Source: Notamacropus eugenii
Lineage: Eukaryota > Chordata > Mammalia > Diprotodontia > Macropodidae
Length of the DNA: 64,000 nucleotides
Direction of reading: 5' to 3'
Assembly (NCBI RefSeq): GCF_028372415.1
Contig: NC_092876.1
Coordinates: 63,826,885 to 63,890,884 of the forward strand
Position 1 is the first letter of the stretch. Every line of letters starts with the position of its first letter. The translations under genes and the position numbers were made by a program. This document shows positions 43,560-55,214 of this stretch, one piece after another. The notes below the pieces were generated by a model that did no database searches, was not told where the DNA came from, and worked only from the letters and a program-made list of their open reading frames with translations.

Positions 43560-44040
43560 GCATAGTACAGTGAATTTGGAGTCAGAGGGTCTGGGTTCAA
43601 ATCTTGACTGTGCCATTTACTACCTGTGTGACCTTGTGAGAATCACTTAATCTTTCTGGGTCTTGGTTTCCTCATCTGTAAAATGGGTTTGGATTAGATG
43701 ACCTCAAAGATTCCTTCTAGCACAGATCTATGTTCCCAACTAGGGGTACCTGCATTTTTTTTAAAAGAGAAGGCCTGAAGTGCCAAGGCCTTACCTCAGT
43801 CCCAACAGTAAATGGCTTACATTTGATAGCAAGCTTTATGGTTCATAAAAAACTTTTCCTCACAACAACCCTATAAAGTAGGTAGTGTGGGTACTATTAT
43901 GAGCATTTACAATTAGAAAAACTGATGTTCAGAGACGTATGCTAGCTTTTCTGAGATCACACAGCTGGTAAGTGGCACCCCTGGAACTCAAATTTAGGTT
44001 TTCTGACTCTAAACCTAGGTTTCTTTGTACTGTGTCATCC
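43560..44040 (+). mobile_element. MIR-like SINE and MIR3-like fragment
   Basis: 43560-43740: gtgaatttggagtcagaggg, ttactacctgtgtgaccttg, ttggtttcctcatctgtaaa. 43810-44040: ctcacaacaaccctataaag, atcacacagctggtaagtgg. Confidence 0.7.
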
Positions 44041-44413
44041 TGCATGTCCAAGGAATGAATGGTAGAATGGTAGGATTTCAGGCAACACCACAGGCTAGCA
44101 GGATAGAGCCTTGGTTAATAATAAGTGACATTTTACATAGTATATTGAGTCTGCAAAGCCCTTATGGGAGCTTCATGACGGCCCCATGAGGAAGGTACCA
44201 CAGGTATTCCCCATTCTGCAGACAAGGAAACTGAGGCTCAGACAAATGATATGAATGCAGGTCTTCCAGATTCTAAGCCCAAAAGGCAATGGGAAGGCTC
44301 AGACCATGCACCTGGCTGCTGAGGCCCAAGGTCAAGCAGGCCTAGTGGAGGAGGGCAGGATTTCCAGCCAACATCAGCTGTAGCGACAGGGGTCATTTCT
44401 GCATGGGTGCCTT

Positions 44414-44442
44414 GCCGGGGGTGGGGGGGGGGGGTGGGGGGT
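44414..44442 (+). repeat. G-run (quadruplex-prone)
   Basis: tgccgggggtggggggggggggtggggggtg: several runs of five or more G separated by single T, a strong G-quadruplex candidate. Confidence 0.85.
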
Positions 44443-44724
44443 GATGGCCATTCTTATGAACTCAGAACACTGTTCATCAGTTCCCTGCTCCCTCTCCTCC
44501 AATATTGCCTAAGGAATGAGTGAGTCTCCTTCCATGGGAATCCATGCAGAGGTACCCAGGCATCCTGCTTTAAAAGGGGATGGGAAGGGGCCGTCGCTGG
44601 GAGAAGATTTTATTTGTATTATCAAACTTCAGCTGTCTCTAGTGCTTAATTAAGTGCTTGGTGAATTGAACTGAAGTGAATGCCATTGTCAAAGAGGCCT
44701 TCGAACATCCTCAGCACCACGATC

Positions 44725-45190
44725 GTAGAATGTCAGGACTGGGAGGGGTCTGAGAACCCAGAATGTCAGAGTTGGGAGGGCCCTTAGAACACAGGATGTC
44801 AGAGCTGGAAGAGTCTTAGAACACAGGATGTCAGAGCTGGGAGGGCTCTTAGAACCCAGCATGTCAGAGCTGGGAGGGTCTTAGAACACTGGATGTCAGA
44901 GCTGGGAGGGCCCTTAGAACCCAGGATGTCAGAGCTGGGAGGGTCTTAGAACACTGGATGTCAGAGCTGGGAGGGCCCTTAGAACCCAGGATGTCAGAGC
45001 TGGGAAGACTCAGAACACAGACTGTCAGAGCTGTGAGGACCCTTAGAACACAGACTCAGAGCTGGGGGCACCCTTAGAACACAAGATGTCAGAATCAGGA
45101 GAAACACTAGTACGTTAAAGTCAGAAGAAACATTAAACCTTAGAATGTTGAGAAACCTCAGAACACTATGTGTAAAGAATCCTGGATGGA
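44725..45190 (+). repeat. 33-bp minisatellite with higher-order structure
   Basis: About twelve units. From 44850 to 45000, 31-bp (gagggtcttagaacactgg) and 33-bp (gagggcccttagaacccagg) variants alternate, giving a two-unit repeat of about 65 bp copied in tandem. Units decay towards 45190. Confidence 0.85.
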
Positions 45191-45259
45191 TATAGAATCA
45201 GTATATCATAGAAGGTGCTCTAGAACAAAAGAATCCCCTTTTCTACTATCCTAAGTCAG

Positions 45260-46015
45260 GAGTTCCAGGTTCAAATTCCAATTTTGACCCCTTACTTTGT
45301 GACCTTAGGCCTTTCACCTTGAACCTGGGTTTCCTCATCTGCCAAATGAAAATCCCAATATTTTCAAGAGTTACCCCACAGGACTGCTGCAGAAAAAGCA
45401 CTCTGCAAACTTTCAAGTGCCATCTAGGCTTGAATTGGAGAAATGTTTGTGGAAAGGGCCCTTAGTAGCACACTCCTTTACAGAGAAGAAAATGGATCTC
45501 AGAGAGGAGACAAGCTGGGTAGTGTGGGCAGTGGTTAGTCAGGAGCAGGGCAAGTCAGCCTTCTAGCTCTGACCTTTCCCTATATGGCCCAAAGAAGGGA
45601 GGGGCTATCTTTTCCCTTCTCTCTAGGAATGAGAAGCCTAGAGTATTGGGTCAGAAGGACCTTTCCAGCCTCTGACATAGCTTGGACGTGTGACTGTGAC
45701 CAAGTGACTTAACCTTGAGCCTCAGCCAACTTGCTAACACTAATGGGCACCTGGGGGTGAAGGGGATAGAGCCCTGGGACAGGAATAATTCAAATTTGGC
45801 CTCAGACTTTATTAGCTTAGACACATTAGCTGTCTGACCTTGGGCAAGTCACTTCAATCATTTGCCTCAGTTTCTTTGATTGTCAAATGGGGATAATACC
45901 ACATACTTGCAGGGTGGTTGTGAGGATAAAAATGGCATATTTGTCAAGTGTCTGGAACATTTTAAGCATTCTATAAATGCTAACTGCTATTATTACAGCA
46001 ATGATGATGATGATG
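45260..46015 (+). mobile_element. Two MIR-like SINEs
   Basis: 45260-45425: gttccaggttcaaattccaa, ttgtgaccttaggcctttca. 45770-46015: aattcaaatttggcctcaga, ctgaccttgggcaagtcact, gcagggtggttgtgaggata, ctataaatgctaactgctat. Confidence 0.65.
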
Positions 46016-46019
46016 GTGT

Positions 46020-46790
46020 GCCAGCCTGAATTGGTATTTTTTCATCTGGGAGTTCTCTATGCCAATGAAACCCCAGCTCTCAACCCAGTCCCTCCTCTGG
46101 GAACGAAGTGTAATCTTGAAATGTTCGATTCATTTCTGGCATTTTTCTTTTCCTCAGCCCACCCACCCTCCCTGGCCCAGGGTAAGAGGGGAGCTCTGCA
46201 GGCTCCTTTGTGGGTGGCCAAGGCAGGACAAGGTGGGGAGTGGGGAATGCACAACCTTCCACCCTAATGACTTGGCAGCCTTCACCAAGCCAAGCCCAGC
46301 CAGGCCCATCTCTACTCGCTCCCCCTCAGGAGAAAAGTGTAAAGGATAATGGCTCTAAAGAAATCCTTCCCAAGCCAACTCTCCTTTCTCTGGCCCTAAA
46401 GGGCCCCTACACCTACGAGGGAAGAGGACCCCTCTTGCCCACACTTGCCTCATCTCTTGGGGGAGTCAAGGGGAGAAATGAGAGGAGAGGCTGAACTCGG
46501 GGGATTCTAGCACCCATTGAAACAGTTCTCTTTGGGGGCAAGACCTACAGGAGATAGCAGCAAGGAGGCCGGCACTAAGAGAAGGAAGGCATGGGCAGTA
46601 GTGGACAAGGTCATCCTTGGTGCTGACCAGCTTAGGATGGGAGTCTGAACAGAGTCCTCTCTAATGAAGCAATTTAGATTCTAAATTAAATGAGAAGTGT
46701 ACTGTTTTGTTTCTTTTTAATGTTACTCAGGGGCTCTGAAGTAGCATTTTTATATCCTTTTGCAGGGTCAGAAAACCCAATTCCTCACCC
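46020..46790. other. Intron 1, no assigned element
   Basis: Relatively GC-rich and repeat-poor. Several short open frames on both strands but no splice-framed coding signal. Confidence 0.35.
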
Positions 46791-46797
46791 AGGGTTC

Positions 46798-46990
46798 TCT
46801 AGCTCTGATCTGTGTTCTAAGGGCCCTCCCAGCTCTGACATCCTGTGTTCTAAGGGCCCTCCCAGCTCTGACATCCTGTGTTCTAAGGGCCCTCCCAGCT
46901 CTGACATCCTGTGTTCTAAGGGTGCCTCTAGCTCTGACAGTCTGTGTTCTATGGGCCACCCCAGTGTTGACTTGCTATAGTCTAAAGCAC
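46798..46990 (-). repeat. 33-bp minisatellite family, inverted array
   Basis: Plus strand repeats agggccctcccagctctgac atcctgtgttcta, four clean units and two diverged. Opposite orientation to the array at 44725. Confidence 0.85.
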
Positions 46991-47649
46991 TCTCTGGTTC
47001 CAGGTATCTCCCTAGCATATCAAGTTTCTAACTGTCCTCACAAAAATCTCACTTCTGCACAAAGGCAAAAACAGCAGAAGTTTCTAGGAATGGCCAAATA
47101 GTTTTTGTTTGGATGTGTTTCCCCTTCAACCCCCTGAGTGAGGCAGAGAAGGCAAGGCCCCCAAAGCTGGATGGTTTCCAGGGAAACTCATAGGCTCCCC
47201 GAAGGGCCCCAACTCCCCCATGCAGAGCCCGCCCACCCGGCTGGAGCTCAGAAGGCTGCATTCTCTCAGAGCCAGGACCCCACCCAGCATCCTGGCTGCA
47301 GTTTCCTGTGGCTCCCAGCTCTCCGTCCTGCCAGGAACTGGGGCAATCAGAGTGGGATGGCCTGAATTCAGGAGCCAGGTCCCCAACACCCAGCCCCTCT
47401 TACTTTCAAGCAGGAGTCCAGAGATGTAGGCCTTGTGGCTGGCCTCTCCCCCTCTGGCCTCCCCCAGGGAACCCAGGTTATCCCCTAGAAAATGTCATAG
47501 CAGAGGAGAGAAAGAAGCACAGGAATTTCAAGGGGATTTTTCAAGGGACATCACAACGACATTATAGCTACTGACAGAAGGACATTAGGAGACCACAGTC
47601 TCCAGGTGTGAACTTTCCACAGGGCAGGGGATTTTTTTTTTGTTAAAAT

Positions 47650-47960
47650 CCAAATCACAGCCTTTTCACTGACATCTGGCAACCTTGGGTCTCAGTTACC
47701 TCATTTGTAAAATGAAGATGGCTACATGGGGATCCACAGGACACAGTGAGGTACAGCAGAAAGAATGCTGGCCCTGGGGTCAGAGTGGACCCCCTCAGGT
47801 CATTTAACTTCCCAGACCTCAGTTTCCTCATCTGTAAAATGTGTGTGTGTGTGTGGGGGCACACTAGACTGCCTCTGAAGTCTCTTTTGACTCTAGAGTT
47901 AGGATCTTATGACAAGATTTCCAAGGTACCCCTTCCAGCTCCAAATTCTATGGTCATCTA
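47650..47960 (+). mobile_element. MIR-like SINE with (TG)n
   Basis: aagaatgctggccctggggt, cagacctcagtttcctcatc, tgtaaaatgtgtgtgtgtgt, gcctctgaagtctcttttga. 47000-47640 holds no feature I can support. Confidence 0.6.
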
Positions 47961-48039
47961 GTTTTTTTTTAAGTCAATTTTTAGTGATCCCTTTTGGTTT
48001 TCCATCACCTAAATCCCCTTGTATACCTTTCCCTCTCCT

Positions 48040-48300
48040 TTAATAAGAATAATAGCTAGAAATTATATAACCCTTACTATGTACCAGACACTATGCTAAG
48101 GGCTTAAATTTTATCTCATTTGATCCTCACAACAATCCTGGGAGGGAGGTGACACTATTAATCCCATTTTACAGATGAGGAAACTGAGGCAACAGGGTTA
48201 CGTGACTTATCCAAGGTCATACATCTAGTAAGTATCTGAGGCCGAGTTTGAACTCAGATCTTCCTGACTCCAGGTCTGCTGTTCTATCCACTGCATCATT
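48040..48300 (-). mobile_element. MIR3-like / SINE composite
   Basis: Plus strand: ttactatgtaccagacacta, tgatcctcacaacaatcctg, acagatgaggaaactgaggc, tttgaactcagatcttcctg, ctgttctatccactgcatca. Confidence 0.6.
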
Positions 48301-49680
48301 ATGCAGTGCATCTGCACTCCCAGACAGCCATCCTATATAATCATCCTATATAATTAATCTTGATGAAAAAACCTCATCAATGATACAAGTTCAAAATACC
48401 ACATTGGGTCTCAGTTTCTGCACCTGAAAATGAGGAATTTGAATTAGATGATCCCTTCAAACTCTAAATCCCATGAGGTTAAGAAAAATCCAAACTCAAC
48501 TAATCACTATGAAGTATCTACTGTGTGTGAAAGGCCCTGGGCTTAGGGTTCAAAGGCGTGGGGGAGAGAATCACATGCCCTGCCCTCCAGGAACTTAGGA
48601 CAAGAGATAAAATCTGTGTCTATAAGAGGAACAAAACATGTTGCTAAGGTCTCCACAGCAATTTGCTGACAACAACCCTGTGGGGTACCGTCCCCATTTT
48701 ACGAATGATAAAACTGAGGTCTAAAGAGGTTCAGTTCCGTTCATACAACCCGAGGAGAAGCAGAAGTGGTTCCTGCACTCAAATTCTCTAATGGCAAATA
48801 GAATGCCACAACGAGGCAGAGTATGAGATACGTACTAGGGAAACATCCAGAAACAAAGCTCTGAGAAACCAGAGACGAGAGAGACAGACTGCTCACTTGG
48901 GTTAGTCCAACATTCCTGGGGACCCTAGGGAAGGCCCCGCCCGGGCTAAGCCCCTCCAACCATGTGCTGATGAAGGCCAGAGCCTTGGTCTGTGGGCCAG
49001 GCTACAGCATCTCCTCCTCCAGTCTGCGTTCTGGGCCTTGGCTGAGCCCTGGAGGACGAGGAGGAGGAGAAGCAGAGAGCAGGGGGGCAGGGGGGTAGGA
49101 GGCCCTGTCTCTCTCTCTCTCTCCCTGAAGGCAGCTCAGTATCAAGCACAGGCTGGCAGAGGTGGATCACTTCCAAGGCCCACCCCCATCGACTCCCCCC
49201 TCAGACCTCACAAAGCAGAGCCTGGGGGCTGGGGATAGGGACCGAAGATTGTATTGGTACCAGGAACTCCCAGGTGAGGAAACGCCTTTTACTGAAGCAA
49301 GCTGGCATCCTCTCTGCAGCTCCCAGTGGTGGCATTGCCTAGAGCCATGAGAGAGCAGATGTTTGCCCAGGCTCATGGAACATTTGTTGTATAATGATGC
49401 ATTTATCCTTTATTAATAATGTACTCTACAGTTTTACCTTATCTTCCTATAAGATTGTAATCTCTAGAAAAACAGGCATTGTGCCTTGGCTGACTCTGCA
49501 CCACCCCCTGAACAGGCCTCCACGCATGGCCAAGCCTTCATGTTTACTAAACTAATGAATGGATGGAGTTCTGTGTGTGAACTGCACGTCTCCACTGGCC
49601 AGCAGGACCAGAGTGCTGGGCACACCGGTCAGTCCCTTCACTAGGGCATTATCATCGTTCACTGAATGTTTACTACAAAG
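48301..49680. other. Intron 1 or upstream, unassigned
   Basis: 48300-48760 has weak SINE-like pieces. 48930-49350 is GC-richer with (GAG)n-like and ctctctctct stretches. It is not CpG-rich and I find no ASAP3 first exon in it. Confidence 0.35.
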
Positions 49681-49682
49681 CA

Positions 49683-51130
49683 CTGGCTTTGTGTAGGACG
49701 CTAGGGGGACAAGGACACACGTGTGTCTGCTTGTGTCGGTATGTGTATACCTCACATACATGGGGCTGTGTGCATGTACATATATGTATGCATATGGGCT
49801 GGGCATTAGAGGTACAAGGACACATATGTGCATGTACACAATACATGTTTGCTATGTGTGCATGTGCGTTGGGCACTGAAATTACAAGGACATATGTATA
49901 TATGTTGTGCTAGGTAGTGGGAGTACAAGGAGATATAGGCATATGTATATATACATATACATATGTTTGTGTGTGCATACATGCATGCGTACGTACTATG
50001 CTGGGCAACAGGGTTACAAGGTCAGATACACATATGACATGTCCACATAGATTTGTGTTTACATAATATATTCTATATGCTATGATGTGTGTGTGGTATG
50101 TGTATCTATGTCTATGGACATACACATACACACATACATATGTACTGTGCTGAGCACTGGGGTAGACACATATGTCCTTGTATTTCTAGTGCCTAGCACA
50201 TGTGCACATACACATACATGTGTACATACAACAGGTACATGTACACATAACATGTACCCTACAATACAGCACGGACCTTGTAATATTACATGTACTGTGT
50301 ACATATAACATGTACATGTGTACCTATAATGTGTATATAAGGACATGTATATCCTTGTACCTGATGTACCAGACGTATACATATATACACAATTACATAT
50401 ATCTGTGTGCATGCAAATATACTATCCATGGCCCTATAAGTCCAGCGGCTAGCATGGTGTGTACATATGTACACATAATCATGTATACACACATGTGTGC
50501 ATGTGTGTAGATGTGACCTAGCACCATATATATATATATACATATATACACACACACACATAAATGTACATATGCTCAATCATATGTGCATGTATCCCTG
50601 TCCCCCAGTGGCCAGCACTGTGTGCATACACATATATGTATATATGCAAACACAGACATATTCTTATGTATGCACATACACTGATATGAGCATGTAGATG
50701 TGTATATATGTATATATGTGCTTACAGCCTCCCTCCCCAGTGCCTGGGGCACCTAGATGGCTAGGCTTGGAATCAGAAAAATCTGAGCTCAAATCTAGCC
50801 TCAGGCACTTACTAGTTGTGTGACTCTGGGCAAATCACTTAATCCATATTTGCCTCAGTTTCTCATCTATAAAATGGGGACACACTGGAGAAGGAGATGG
50901 TAAATCACTCTAATATCTTTTCCAAGAAAACCCCATGAAAAATGTCCATTGGGTCATGCAGAGTCAGACACAACTGAATCACCAAACAACAACCCCCAGT
51001 GCCTAACATGGTATATACATGCATGCACATACAAATACATACATACACAAATATGTTCTTGTATCCTCAGTGCCTGGCACTGCATGTATATGCATGCACA
51101 TCATGCACACACGCAAACAAATAACACCCA
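49683..51130. repeat. Composite satellite: core plus RY-alternating tracts
   Basis: Modules of the form gtgctgggcactggggg tacaaggaca alternate with 40-90 bp of acatatgtgcatgtacatat-type DNA. At least five modules lie in one orientation to about 50150, then several reversed (tccttgtatttctagtgcct agcac). The tracts are alternating purine/pyrimidine. A SINE (50746-50993) interrupts the block. Confidence 0.8.
50746..50993 (+). mobile_element. Marsupial tRNA-SINE with 11-bp target duplication
   Basis: ggcacctagatggctaggct, cttactagttgtgtgactct gggcaa, actggagaaggagatggtaa, gtcatgcagagtcagacaca actgaatcacc. The 11-bp ccccagtgcct occurs at 50735-50745 and 50994-51004, so it inserted into the satellite by target-primed reverse transcription. 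Confidence 0.88.
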
Positions 51131-51528
51131 AACTCTGCTCTTAACAAAACTTACAACCTAATGAGACTGAGATGTAGACACAAATAAATCCATTACAAAG
51201 TATGTGACAGGGACAGAGAAATCCACAAGAAGGGCTAGGGGCTATCAGAGAAGGGAGAAAGAGTTGTCTCCCGGAGGTGGAAGCTCAGGGCTGGCCCCTG
51301 AAAGAAGAGAAGTCCTTCAGGCATCTGAGGCTGGGGAGGTGGGCAGGGAATCTATTCCAGAGTTAAGCTAAGGCAGGAGAATGAGGGGCAATGGTCAGTA
51401 TCTTAGCTGGATTAAAACAGAGAAAACCTGGTGGGGCCCACTGTTATGAGATAAGACTGGACAGGCTGGGCAGAAGCAGACTGGGAAAGGCTTCAGGAAA
51501 GCAGGCTGTGAGGAGTCACTGAGGAGTG

Positions 51529-51564
<36 letters not shown>
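51529..51564 (+). repeat. (GT)n microsatellite
   Basis: About 17 GT repeats without interruption; preceded by recurrent repeat and unassigned sequence (51130-51528). Confidence 0.95.
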
Positions 51565-51566
<2 letters not shown>

Positions 51567-52059
51567 CAGAGACACATATACAGAGAGATGGAGATAAGAC
51601 AGTGAGAGACAGGGAGAGAGAGACAGAGAGAAACAGAGTGATACCTGGGCAGCACTGTGGAAGGTGGCCTAAGGAGAGGAGAGCCCAGAGGCCATAACAA
51701 GACGCAGAAGAAATTCAATGGATTAATTTCAATTCAATAAAATATCTACTGTATAGGCGAGCGCTGGTCCTGGTCCGGTGGGCATGAAGATGAAGAAGAA
51801 GCTATGCTTCCTCTCAAAGTGCTTATAATCTACTTGGGGTGGGGGTGGGGGATGCGCACAGATACAAAATAAACCCAAAGTTATTTTGCTAGAGTGAGGC
51901 AGCACCCAAAACTAGAGGTATCAGGAAAGGCAGGGATGGAGGCTGGGCAGTCAAACCTGCAGCGCAGCTGGCAGCTCCAGGCAAAAGGGAGGAGGGAAGG
52001 CAGCCCTGGCATTGGGACCTGGCCTAGGTTGGCGGCAAAGGAAATACGGAGGAAGAAGT

Positions 52060-52420
52060 GGGTGTAAAGAGACAGAGGGGAGGGAAGGGCGGCAGACAGA
52101 AACACAGACACATAGAGACAAATCAGGAGACAGGAGAGAGAGATGGAAAGAAAGAGAGAAGGAAGAGAGAGACAGAGAGAGAAGGAGAGGAAAAAGAGGA
52201 GGGGAGACAGAGAGAGAAGGAAAAAGGAGAGAGGATGGGAGAGAGAAAAGAGAGAGAAAGAAAGAGAATAGGAGAGAGAAAGATAGGAGGGGAGATAGAG
52301 AAAGAAGACAGAGAGACTGACAGACAGACAGAGAGAGACACAGAGATAGAGAGAGACAGTGAGGAGAAGAGTGTTTTCCTACTCAGGCACTCAGCCAAGA
52401 CAGGAGGAGGAGAAAGAGAA
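52060..52420 (+). repeat. Polypurine (GAGA)n block
   Basis: About 350 bp nearly pure purine: gagagagacagagagagaag, gaaagaaagagaataggaga. Open frames rich in Arg, Glu and Lys are artefacts of composition. Confidence 0.9.
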
Positions 52421-52479
52421 GAGACAGACAGGTTAGATGTTCCCCCTACCCCCAGACCATGGCACTGAGGGGCAGGACA

Positions 52480-53110
52480 GACCCAGATGAGGTGGTGTGG
52501 TGGATAATGTTGGATTTGTAAGTCAGGAATACCAAAATTAAAATCTTCCTCCAGCCCTCACTAGCTGCGTCACCCTGGGCAAGATGCTTCACCTCTGTGA
52601 GTCTCAGTTTCCTCCTCTGTCAAATGGGGATAATAACAGCACCTACCTCCTGTTGTAGGACCACAAGAAATAACATATATATAGCTATAAAACTGCTAGC
52701 TATTATTATTATTAGGACTATCTCTGCTACTAACTGGTAGTATGGCATAGAGCAAATTACTCCTGGCTCTTAATCTCTTCTGTAAAAACAGGAAGACTAA
52801 AGGAAAGCACCTTTCAAGCCATTACCATTTAAGAGTCCATCGCCTGGCAAATATGCACTATCTCTATTTACCTGTATATACTGGGAGCAGCCAAGTGGCA
52901 CAGTGAATAAAGTCCTAGGCTGAAGTCACGAAGACTAATCTTCCTGAGTTCAAATCTGGCCTCAGACACTTACTAGCTGTGTGACTCTGGGCAAGTCACT
53001 TAACCCTGTTTGCCTCAGTTTCCTCATCTGTAAAATGAGAAGGAAATGGCATCTCTGCCAAGAAAACCCAAAATGGGGTCATAAAGAGTCAGATACAACT
53101 GAACAAAAGG
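52480..53110 (+). mobile_element. MIR-like SINE and a marsupial tRNA-SINE
   Basis: 52495-52730: ctagctgcgtcaccctgggc, gtctcagtttcctcctctgt, acagcacctacctcctgttg. 52882-53108: gagcagccaagtggcacagt, ctggcctcagacacttacta, cttaaccctgtttgcctcag, aatggggtcataaagagtca. Confidence 0.8.
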
Positions 53111-54490
53111 AATTGTTATACCAGTCCAGGTTGAGTAGAAAGAACACTTTACTTTCTCTATTGTTATTTAATCATTTTTCACTCTCTGTAGGGTGTCCCA
53201 AAAGTCTTGGTGTAGTCTTTAACCCTTCCTTAGCTTAAAAAGTGCACCCTATATTTATTCTAGACCTATTTTCTATGCCCCAATATATCTGTGCAATATT
53301 ATTCCACCTTCCTAACTCCCTCTACTCTCTACCCTCCAGAAAGAGAGCTACTTGAGACCAGGAATTGTTTTAACTTCATATCCCCGGCACCCAGGGTAGT
53401 GGCTAGCTCTGTTAGAGACAGTCAGTACACATTTACTAAATGTGTTATATTCATGTTCCCGGCTCAGAAAGACCCTTGATAAATGGTGGTTAAGTTGAAC
53501 TAAATCAAGATGCTCTCTCCCCTCAAGCTCATCAACACTGAGAAAGTGGAAGTTTAAAAAACTAGTTCTGAGTCCTAGCTTTGGTACGTGAGAGCTGTGT
53601 GAGCTTCAGCAAACCAAAATTCTAGTCTGAGTGGCTGTTTCCCCATCTGTGAAATGGAGATAATATTTGCACTTCTTCTCTCACAGGGCTCTTATTAAGG
53701 AAAGTACCTTATAAAATCTAATGTTCTTTAGAAATGGGGAAGGGTATTATTAGTAATGGCGATGAACTTTCTCTTTTCCTCATTCATTGAACCATAAAGT
53801 TTAGAACTAGAGGAGACCTTAGAAACCTTAGTTTTCTGACACTTGCCCCTATTTTACTGAGGAGCAAACTAAAGCGAGCTGATATGCTCCTAAAATCCTG
53901 CCTCCTCCACCAATGACCAAAAAGAAAGCCTCCATCTCCTCCACCATATTCATAGAAGTAGTAACAAAAACTCAAAAGAAAAGGGGTGCCGCCCACTGGG
54001 GAAGGAACAAAAAAGTCATGTTAAATGAGTGCCTGGCACAGAGTAGGTGCTTTAATGAGTATTCACAGAATGATTGGCTAATGAATGGAATGGAAAGTTG
54101 TGCCTTAAGAAAGGAGGAATGGAAAGAATTAGAGAAACATGGGGGAAGACCCATGGCAATTGACAAAGGGTAAAATGAGCAAGAGGCTGAAATACACAAG
54201 GACTGCTGTAAAGACAGGAAACAAGCACCCCCTTCTTCCTTCCCTAGCCAGGGAGCCAGTGGCCCTTCCTGAAGGAGATGGGGCCGATTCTTGAGTCATC
54301 AGAATGACCTGCCTTAGCTCCAGAGAAGGGATGAGGAGATTCACCTCTTTCTTTCCTTTGAGAGACCCAGACTACGAGGGTGCTCAGGGCTGTTACAGGG
54401 AAAGACTTGCTGAGTAGGGAAGGAGGGAAGGGAAAAATCAAATATATTCAAAAATGTGATATAAAAACAAAAGGCAGAAATAAACCTTAT
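53111..54490. other. Repeat fragments and unassigned DNA
   Basis: MIR-like piece at 53620-53730 (gtttccccatctgtgaaatg). SINE-like head at 53795-53890 (aagtttagaactagaggaga). L2-type tail at 54020-54070 (gcctggcacagagtaggtgc). No exon found. Confidence 0.4.
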
Positions 54491-54660
54491 TTTTTTCTTT
54501 TTCTTTCTTTCTTTCTTTCTTTCTTTTTTTTTTTTTAGGAAAATAACTGAGGCCCAGAAAGGGGAAGTAATTTGAGCAAGTCCACACAGTAGCGGAGCCA
54601 GGACTGAAACTAAGGGGCTTAGATACTGACGATAGTTTTCTGTCAACTAGAACTTCCTCT
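54490..54660 (-). repeat. (CTTT)n and SINE-like fragment
   Basis: ttttctttctttctttcttt run at 54494-54540, followed by aaataactgaggcccagaaa and ccacacagtagcggagccag of the SINE-like body. Confidence 0.6.
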
Positions 54661-54664
54661 TTCC

Positions 54665-54830
54665 AGACCTAACATCCTCTTCTAATGCATGTGAATTGTG
54701 TTCTCAGGCCCCTCCCAACTCTGACATTCCATGTTCTAAGAGCCCTCCCACCTCTGACATCCTGTGTTCTAAGGGACCTCCCAGCTTTGACATTCCATGT
54801 TCCAAGGCCCTTCCTGTTCCGGTGATCTAT
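54665..54830 (-). repeat. 33-bp minisatellite family, inverted array
   Basis: Plus strand: ctcccaactctgacattcca tgttctaag, ctcccacctctgacatcctg, ctcccagctttgacattcca. Four to five units. Confidence 0.8.
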
Positions 54831-55214
54831 CTTGAGTTAGGAGGTCTGGGGTTCATTTCTTACTACTTCTCCTTGTCTTATTTTCCTCAGCTGTAAAATA
54901 AAGAGCCTAGGCTCAATGACTTCTAAGGTACCTTCCAGCTCTAGAACTATAATTCCGCATTCAAATCTTGGCTCTTCCACACTCAATACCTGTGCAGCGT
55001 TAGTAAACCATTTCACTTCCCTGGGCCTCGGTTTCCACAAAATGAGAACATTGGATGTGCAGATCTTTCAGGCCCCCAGCTCCAAACCTAGGACCCCACA
55101 ATCTCTGTTATGTTCTAAGGTCCCTTACAGCTTAGATTATTATGAACTGTGCTAGAGCTTCTTCCAGTTCTAAATCCTATGACACCAGGCAAGTGTGGTC
55201 TCCATTACAATATG

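Noticed and set aside
49552..50697. Many Cys/His/Tyr-rich open frames on both strands
   Set aside because: Produced by the acatatgtgcatg-type satellite; no conserved protein pattern.
52012..52468. Open frames rich in Arg, Glu and Lys
   Set aside because: Pure consequence of the (GAGA)n composition.
52885..53108. tRNA-like sequence in SINE heads
   Set aside because: The tRNA-derived heads are diverged SINE parts, not functional tRNA genes.
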